Under the pieces are notes generated by a model, which searched no databases, was not told where the DNA came from, and saw only the letters and a list, made by a program, of their open reading frames with translations. From Micromonospora lupini str. Lupac 08 (GTDB lineage: Bacteria; Actinomycetota; Actinomycetes; Mycobacteriales; Micromonosporaceae), in contig NZ_HF570108.1 of the NCBI RefSeq assembly GCF_000297395.2, positions 2,894,106 through 2,958,105 on the forward strand: a stretch of 64,000 nucleotides of DNA, given 5' to 3'. A program made the position numbers and the translations under genes. Shown here piece by piece: positions 59,982 through 64,000 of the stretch (position 1 is its first letter; each line of letters starts with the position of its first letter).

Positions 59982-60018
59982 CCCCCGCGACCAGGGCGGG
60001 CAGAGGCGCCCACGGGGG
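59982..60018. terminator. Nested hairpin after the aldo/keto reductase gene
   Basis: Outer stem CCCCCG (59982-59987) with CGGGGG (60013-60018) encloses an inner stem GGGCG with CGCCC (59994-60011), giving a GC-only terminator-like structure seven bases after the stop. Confidence 0.55.
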
Positions 60019-60082
60019 ACGTACCGTGACCGGTGCGGCGGCGCGTCAGACGACGACGGGTAGCGGGAAGCAGGTAGCCGGG

Positions 60083-61006
60083 ATGAGTGCTCGCACGGTG
60101 GGATTCGTCGGGCTCGGCATCATGGGCGTGCCCATGGCGACGAACCTCGTCAACGCGGGTGTCGACGTGGTCGTCTGGGCACGTACACCCGGGCCCGTCG
60201 CGGAACTCGTCGCCGCCGGAGCCCGCGCGGCCGACGACCTCCCGGGGCTGTTCGACGCGGCGGAGACAGTCATCCTGATGCTTCGCGACGAGGCGGCCGT
60301 CGACGCCGTGCTCGGGCGGGGGACCGACGAGTTCGTCCGGCGGGTACGCGCACACACCATCGTCGGGATGGGCACCTTCACGACCGCGTACTCCCGAGGG
60401 CTCGCCGTGGAGATCGGCGACTGCGGCGGACGGTACGTCGAGGCGCCGGTGTCGGGGTCGCGCGGACCCGCCACGCAGGGAACGCTCGTGGCCATGCTCG
60501 CCGGCGACGACGAAGCGATCGAGCAGGTCGAGCCGCTCATCGACGCGATGTGCGCGCAGCGGTTCCGCTGTGGCCCGGTGCCGGCGGCACTGTCGATGAA
60601 GCTCGCCGTCAACACGTTCCTGATCACCATGGTGACGGGTCTGGCCGAGACGTTCCACTTCGCGGCGCAGACCGGCGCGGACACGGAGGTGCTGCGGGCC
60701 GTGCTCGAATCCGGGCCGATGGCATCCGTCGTGTCCCGGGGCAAGGCGCTGAAGCTCACCGACGGTGACCTCGCTCCCCAGGCGGCGATCGCCGACGTCC
60801 TCAGGAACGCTCGCCTCATCGAGGACGCCGCGGTCGCCACGGGGACGGCGCACCCCCTCATTCGGGTGAGCCGGGAGCTGTATCAGGAGGCGGTCGAGGG
60901 CGGCCACGGCGCGATCGACATGATCGGCGTGATCACCGTCCTCGAGGCACGAACGAGATCGACGCGCGACAGCGCCCGGTTCACGCGCGGCGGGTTCGCC
61001 GAATAG
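60083..61006 (+). CDS. NAD(P)-dependent beta-hydroxyacid dehydrogenase (3-hydroxyisobutyrate dehydrogenase-like)
   Basis: The 307-residue protein has the N-terminal Rossmann motif TVGFVGLGIMGVPMATNLVN and a substrate loop EAPVSGSRGPATQGTLVAML (G-S-x-x-G). The catalytic Lys lies in ALSMKLAVNTFLITMVTGLA, and a helical dimer domain follows. It oxidises a 3-hydroxyacid or related substrate; its substrate is open, and glyoxylate-reductase-like members exist. The ATG at 60083 has AGGTAG nine bases upstream and is favoured over a GTG at 60027. It is followed after nine bases by a MalY/PatB-like gene, suggesting an operon. Confidence 0.88.
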   Translation: MSARTVGFVGLGIMGVPMATNLVNAGVDVVVWARTPGPVAELVAAGARAADDLPGLFDAAETVILMLRDEAAVDAVLGRGTDEFVRRVRAHTIVGMGTFTTAYSRGLAVEIGDCGGRYVEAPVSGSRGPATQGTLVAMLAGDDEAIEQVEPLIDAMCAQRFRCGPVPAALSMKLAVNTFLITMVTGLAETFHFAAQTGADTEVLRAVLESGPMASVVSRGKALKLTDGDLAPQAAIADVLRNARLIEDAAVATGTAHPLIRVSRELYQEAVEGGHGAIDMIGVITVLEARTRSTRDSARFTRGGFAE

Positions 61007-61015
61007 GCTTCGGCC

Positions 61016-62194
61016 ATGAGTGGCGTACGGAACCGTCCGCGGGACGCGGTGAATCCCCTTCGCCAGCTCACGATCGACCAGCTTCGGCAACGGACGAGCC
61101 TCAAGTGGCGGGAGTACCCCGCCGACGTGCTGCCGCTCTGGGTGGCCGAGATGGACGTGCCGCTTGCCGAGCCGGTGGCGAGGGCGATCACCGACGCCGT
61201 CGCGCGCGGCGACACCGGTTACACCGCCGGCACGGCGTACCCGCAGGCGCTGGCGGAGTTCGCCCGGCGGCGGTGGGGTTGGGACGGGCTGGCCGTGGAG
61301 CGCACCGCGCTGGTGCCGGACGTGATGCACGGCGTCGTCGAGGCGTTGGGGATGGTCACCGAGCCGGGGGACGCGGTCGTCGTCAACTGCCCGGTCTACC
61401 CGCCGTTCTACGAGTTCGTGGCGCACGCCGGCCGCCGGATCGTGGAGGCGCCACTCGGCGGGGACCTGCGGATCGATCTCGGCGCGCTTGCGGACGCGTT
61501 CCAGCAGGCCCGGGCCGGTGGGCGGCCGGCGGCGTACCTGCTGTGCAGTCCGCACAACCCGACAGGCGTCGTGCACACCGCGGACGAGTTGGCGGCGGTC
61601 GCCCACCTGGCGGCGCGACACGGAGTGCGGGTGGTCGCCGACGAGATCCACGCTCCGGTGGTGCTCGGGGGAGCGCGCTTCGTGCCGTACCTCTCGGTGC
61701 CGGGTGCCGAGAACGGCCTGTCGCTGATGTCCGCCTCCAAGGGGTGGAACCTGGCCGGCCTGCGCGGTGCGCTGCTGATCGCCGGCCCGGCTGCGGCGGC
61801 AGACGTCGCCCGCGTTCCGTTCGGAACCAGCGTCAGCACCAGCCACCTCGGCGTGATCGCCCACACCGCCGCCTTCCGCGACGGCGGCGAGTGGCTCGAC
61901 GCCCTGTTGGCCGGCCTGGACGACAACCGGCGACTCCTCGCCGCGCTGCTCGCCGAGCATCTGCCGGCCATCCGCTACGACCCCGGTCAGGCCACCTATC
62001 TCGCCTGGCTGGACTGCCGCGCCCTGGGCCTCGGTGACGACCCCGCGGCCGTGTTCCTCGACCGTGGCCGGGTGGCGCTCAACTCCGGTACGACCTTCGG
62101 CACCGGCGGTGACGGTCACGTCCGGCTGAACCTCGCCACCGCGCCGGAGCTGATCACCGAGGCGGTCCGCCGAATGGCCCTCGCCGTCGCCTGA
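61016..62194 (+). CDS. MalY/PatB-family aminotransferase (cystathionine beta-lyase type)
   Basis: The 392-residue PLP enzyme has the conserved start [20 protein letters not shown]. The YTAG segment follows, then [19 protein letters not shown] (Asn for PLP), [13 protein letters not shown] (Asp for PLP) and the Schiff-base Lys in [18 protein letters not shown]. MalY/PatB enzymes cleave C-S bonds of cystathionine and cysteine or act as aminotransferases. The ATG at 61016 is nine bases past the previous stop. Confidence 0.9.
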   Translation: MSGVRNRPRDAVNPLRQLTIDQLRQRTSLKWREYPADVLPLWVAEMDVPLAEPVARAITDAVARGDTGYTAGTAYPQALAEFARRRWGWDGLAVERTALVPDVMHGVVEALGMVTEPGDAVVVNCPVYPPFYEFVAHAGRRIVEAPLGGDLRIDLGALADAFQQARAGGRPAAYLLCSPHNPTGVVHTADELAAVAHLAARHGVRVVADEIHAPVVLGGARFVPYLSVPGAENGLSLMSASKGWNLAGLRGALLIAGPAAAADVARVPFGTSVSTSHLGVIAHTAAFRDGGEWLDALLAGLDDNRRLLAALLAEHLPAIRYDPGQATYLAWLDCRALGLGDDPAAVFLDRGRVALNSGTTFGTGGDGHVRLNLATAPELITEAVRRMALAVA

Positions 62195-62221
62195 GAGGTC
62201 ACGTCGGCCGCGGTGCTCGTG

Positions 62222-64000
62222 CTACCGGCGTCTGCGGGCGTCGGCCTCGGTGTCGAGCAGGTCGTTGAGCGTCAGCGCCGAGTTGATCAGCGATAGGTGG
62301 CTGAACGCCTGGGGGTAGTTGCCGATCTGCTCCCCGGTCGCGGCGATCTCCTCGGCGTAGAGGCCGAGGTGGTTGCTGAAGGTGAACATCTTCTCGAACG
62401 TGAGTCGGGCGTCGTCGAGGCGACCGGAGCGGGCCAGCGCCTCGACGTACCAGAAGGTGCACATGTTGAAGGTGCCCTCGTGGCCGGGGAGGCCGTCGGG
62501 GGAGTGGACCGGGTCGTACCGGTGGACCAGGCTGTCCGAGACCAGCTCGCGCTCGATCGCGTGCAGGGTGGACTGCCACAGTGGGTCACTCGGCGTGACG
62601 AAGCCGACCGACGGCATGGCGAGCAACGCCGCGTCCAGCACGGTCTCGCCGTACGCCTGCACGAAGGTGCCGCGACCCCGGTCGTAGCCGCGGGCCATGA
62701 CCTGGTCGTAGATGCGGTTGCGTTGCGCCGTCCAGCCGGCGATGTCGCCGGGTCGGCCGGTCCGCATGGCGAGGCGGACGGCCCGGTCCAGCGCGACCCA
62801 GGACATCACCCGCCCGAAGGTGTAGTTGCGGGGGTGGTGACGGCTCTCCCAGATGCCGGCGTCGGCCTGATCCCAGTGGGTGCAGAGCCAGTCCACAAGC
62901 CGGACGGTGCTCTTCCACACCTGGTGCGAGACGCGGATGCCCTGCTCGTCGGCGAGATGCATGGCGTAGAGCGCCTCGCCGTGGATGTCGAGCTGAAGTT
63001 GGTCGGCCGCGCCGTTGCCGATCCGGACCGGCCGCGAGCCGCGGTAACCCTCCAGGTGATCGAGGACCTCCTCGTGCAGGTCGGAGGAGCCGTCCACCCG
63101 GTACATGATCTTCAGTGGATCCTGGAGGTCGCCGGCCTCGCGGATCCGCTCGTCCAACCAGTCCATGTACCGGCTGACCTCCTCGGTGAAGCCGAGGCCG
63201 AGCAACGCGTGCACCGAGAACGACGTGTCCCGCACCCAGGTGTAGCGGTAGTCCCAGTTGCGGGTCCCGCCGACCAGTTCGGGCAGCGCGGCGGTGGGCG
63301 CGGCGATCATCGCGCCGGTCGGGGCGTACGTCATGAGTTTCAACGTGATGGCGGAGCGCTCGACCATCTCCCGCCAGCGGCCGGTGTAGCGCGAGCGTTC
63401 CAGCCAGCGCCGCCAGTAGTCCCGGGTCCACTCGAACATGCCCTGGATCTCTTCCGCCGGGATGACCCGCGGCTCGGTGGCGCCCGTCTCCAGGACCACC
63501 CCGCCCGTGTCGCCCTCGTTCAGGGTGCCGTACGCGACGAGGTCGCCGCCCTCCAGGCGGACGTCGCCGTGCTCGGAGATCAACCGCCGCGTGGGGTCGA
63601 CCGGGTTGAAGGTCAGCGATGCCGTACGGCCGCGAAAGATGTAGCCGTTGCGGTGGCGCTCCACCTGATGCTCTTCGCGGGCGTAGTCGAACCGTGGCCG
63701 GCACTCCACCCGGAAACGCATGCTGCCCCGGACCATGGTGACGATGCGGACGAGGCGGTGCGCGTCGGTGGCCCGCTCGCCGGTGACCGGCATGAAGTCC
63801 ATCACCTCGGCCACGCCGTCGGCGCTGATGAACCGGGTGATCAGGATGGGCGTGCCGGGGAGGTAGAGCTGTTTGGTGACGTACCGCACGTCGTGCGGGG
63901 CGATGCGGAAGTAGCCGCCCTTGTCCTTGTCGAGCAGGGCCGCGAAGATGCTCGGCGAGTCGAAGCGCGGCGCGCAGAACCAGTCGACAGTGCCGTCACA
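62222..64000 (-). CDS. GH15 family glycosidase (glucoamylase/trehalase-like), partial
   Basis: The visible part is 592 residues; the N terminus lies beyond the window (frame open to 64000). The start of the visible part, CDGTVDWFCAPRFDSPSIFA, is the typical GH15 entry. LVGGTRNWDYRYTWVRD and FSVHALLGLGFTEEVSRY mark the (alpha/alpha)6 barrel. A Glu in LDHLEGYRGSRPVRIGNGAA is the likely catalytic acid, and HEGTFNMCTFWYVEALARSG holds the candidate base. In mycobacteria this group includes cytoplasmic trehalases. No signal peptide can be judged. It is convergent with the MalY gene. Confidence 0.88.
   Translation of the reverse strand, partial: CDGTVDWFCAPRFDSPSIFAALLDKDKGGYFRIAPHDVRYVTKQLYLPGTPILITRFISADGVAEVMDFMPVTGERATDAHRLVRIVTMVRGSMRFRVECRPRFDYAREEHQVERHRNGYIFRGRTASLTFNPVDPTRRLISEHGDVRLEGGDLVAYGTLNEGDTGGVVLETGATEPRVIPAEEIQGMFEWTRDYWRRWLERSRYTGRWREMVERSAITLKLMTYAPTGAMIAAPTAALPELVGGTRNWDYRYTWVRDTSFSVHALLGLGFTEEVSRYMDWLDERIREAGDLQDPLKIMYRVDGSSDLHEEVLDHLEGYRGSRPVRIGNGAADQLQLDIHGEALYAMHLADEQGIRVSHQVWKSTVRLVDWLCTHWDQADAGIWESRHHPRNYTFGRVMSWVALDRAVRLAMRTGRPGDIAGWTAQRNRIYDQVMARGYDRGRGTFVQAYGETVLDAALLAMPSVGFVTPSDPLWQSTLHAIERELVSDSLVHRYDPVHSPDGLPGHEGTFNMCTFWYVEALARSGRLDDARLTFEKMFTFSNHLGLYAEEIAATGEQIGNYPQAFSHLSLINSALTLNDLLDTEADARRRR

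Noticed and set aside
59627..62119. Very long open frame on the minus strand opposite three enzyme genes
   Set aside because: High G/C third positions of the plus-strand genes keep the antisense frame open; it has no domain and covers three well-supported enzymes.

Overview
The window is high-GC actinomycete chromosome. Codon third positions are mostly G or C, GTG starts are common, and the content is typical of soil actinobacteria: an NB-ARC/TPR regulator, an ECF41 sigma factor, LtrA proteins, HelD, an MmyB remnant, cellulose-binding modules and secreted glycosidases. I infer a Micromonosporaceae-like organism (Micromonospora or a relative); no rRNA or other marker fixes the genus.

Positions 1 to about 20,000 are accessory and eroded. 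An intact IS630-family element (2045-3240, TA target duplication) sits directly in front of a decayed secreted-protein gene. Around it lie fragments of a nuclease-like gene, an ANTAR regulator, an NPCBM glycosidase, a cyclophilin, an arsenite permease, a TauE/SafE permease, an MmyB regulator and two IS5-type transposases. The intact genes here are a secreted HExxHxxGxxH metalloprotease, a large XRE/NB-ARC/TPR regulator, arsC with an MFS transporter, a CBM2 protein with two chagasin-like repeats, and a GH59-type glycosidase with three ricin-type repeats.

From about 20,000 to 26,300 there are small regulator/enzyme pairs: TetR and SDR around a 26-bp operator, and TetR divergent from a quinone oxidoreductase. 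Membrane proteins, a VOC protein, a SUKH protein and a TMEM175-like channel are interspersed. Positions 26,400-35,650 form the most coherent unit: a heme peroxidase, two NmrA-like SDRs, a ferritin-like protein and a membrane/VOC fusion on the plus strand, facing a minus-strand operon of ECF41 sigma factor, NDH-2-like flavoprotein and a stand-alone copy of the ECF41 C-terminal domain. Four promoter-like sites of the SigJ/ECF41 type (GTCACA, 16 bp, CGTC-like) occur in this segment. I propose it as an ECF41-controlled redox locus.

Positions 35,700-46,400 hold a DUF998 gene with an operator in its leader, a hydrolase-TetR-LtrA operon, a TerD-like MXAN_6230/SCO0854 gene, a tRNA-like gene with about 56 extra bases in its anticodon loop, an AbiEi-AbiEii-HIT operon, and a 44-residue basic protein. 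The remainder (46,400-64,000) is more housekeeping-like: HelD-type RNA polymerase motor ATPase, a second LtrA, a TetR regulator with three operator copies facing a membrane protein and a flavoprotein, a nucleotidyltransferase, an MBL-fold hydrolase, an MscS channel, a Zn-dependent dehydrogenase, an aldo/keto reductase, a beta-hydroxyacid dehydrogenase, a MalY/PatB aminotransferase and a GH15 enzyme cut by the window end. I saw no CRISPR array, rRNA, integrase or modular PKS/NRPS gene.
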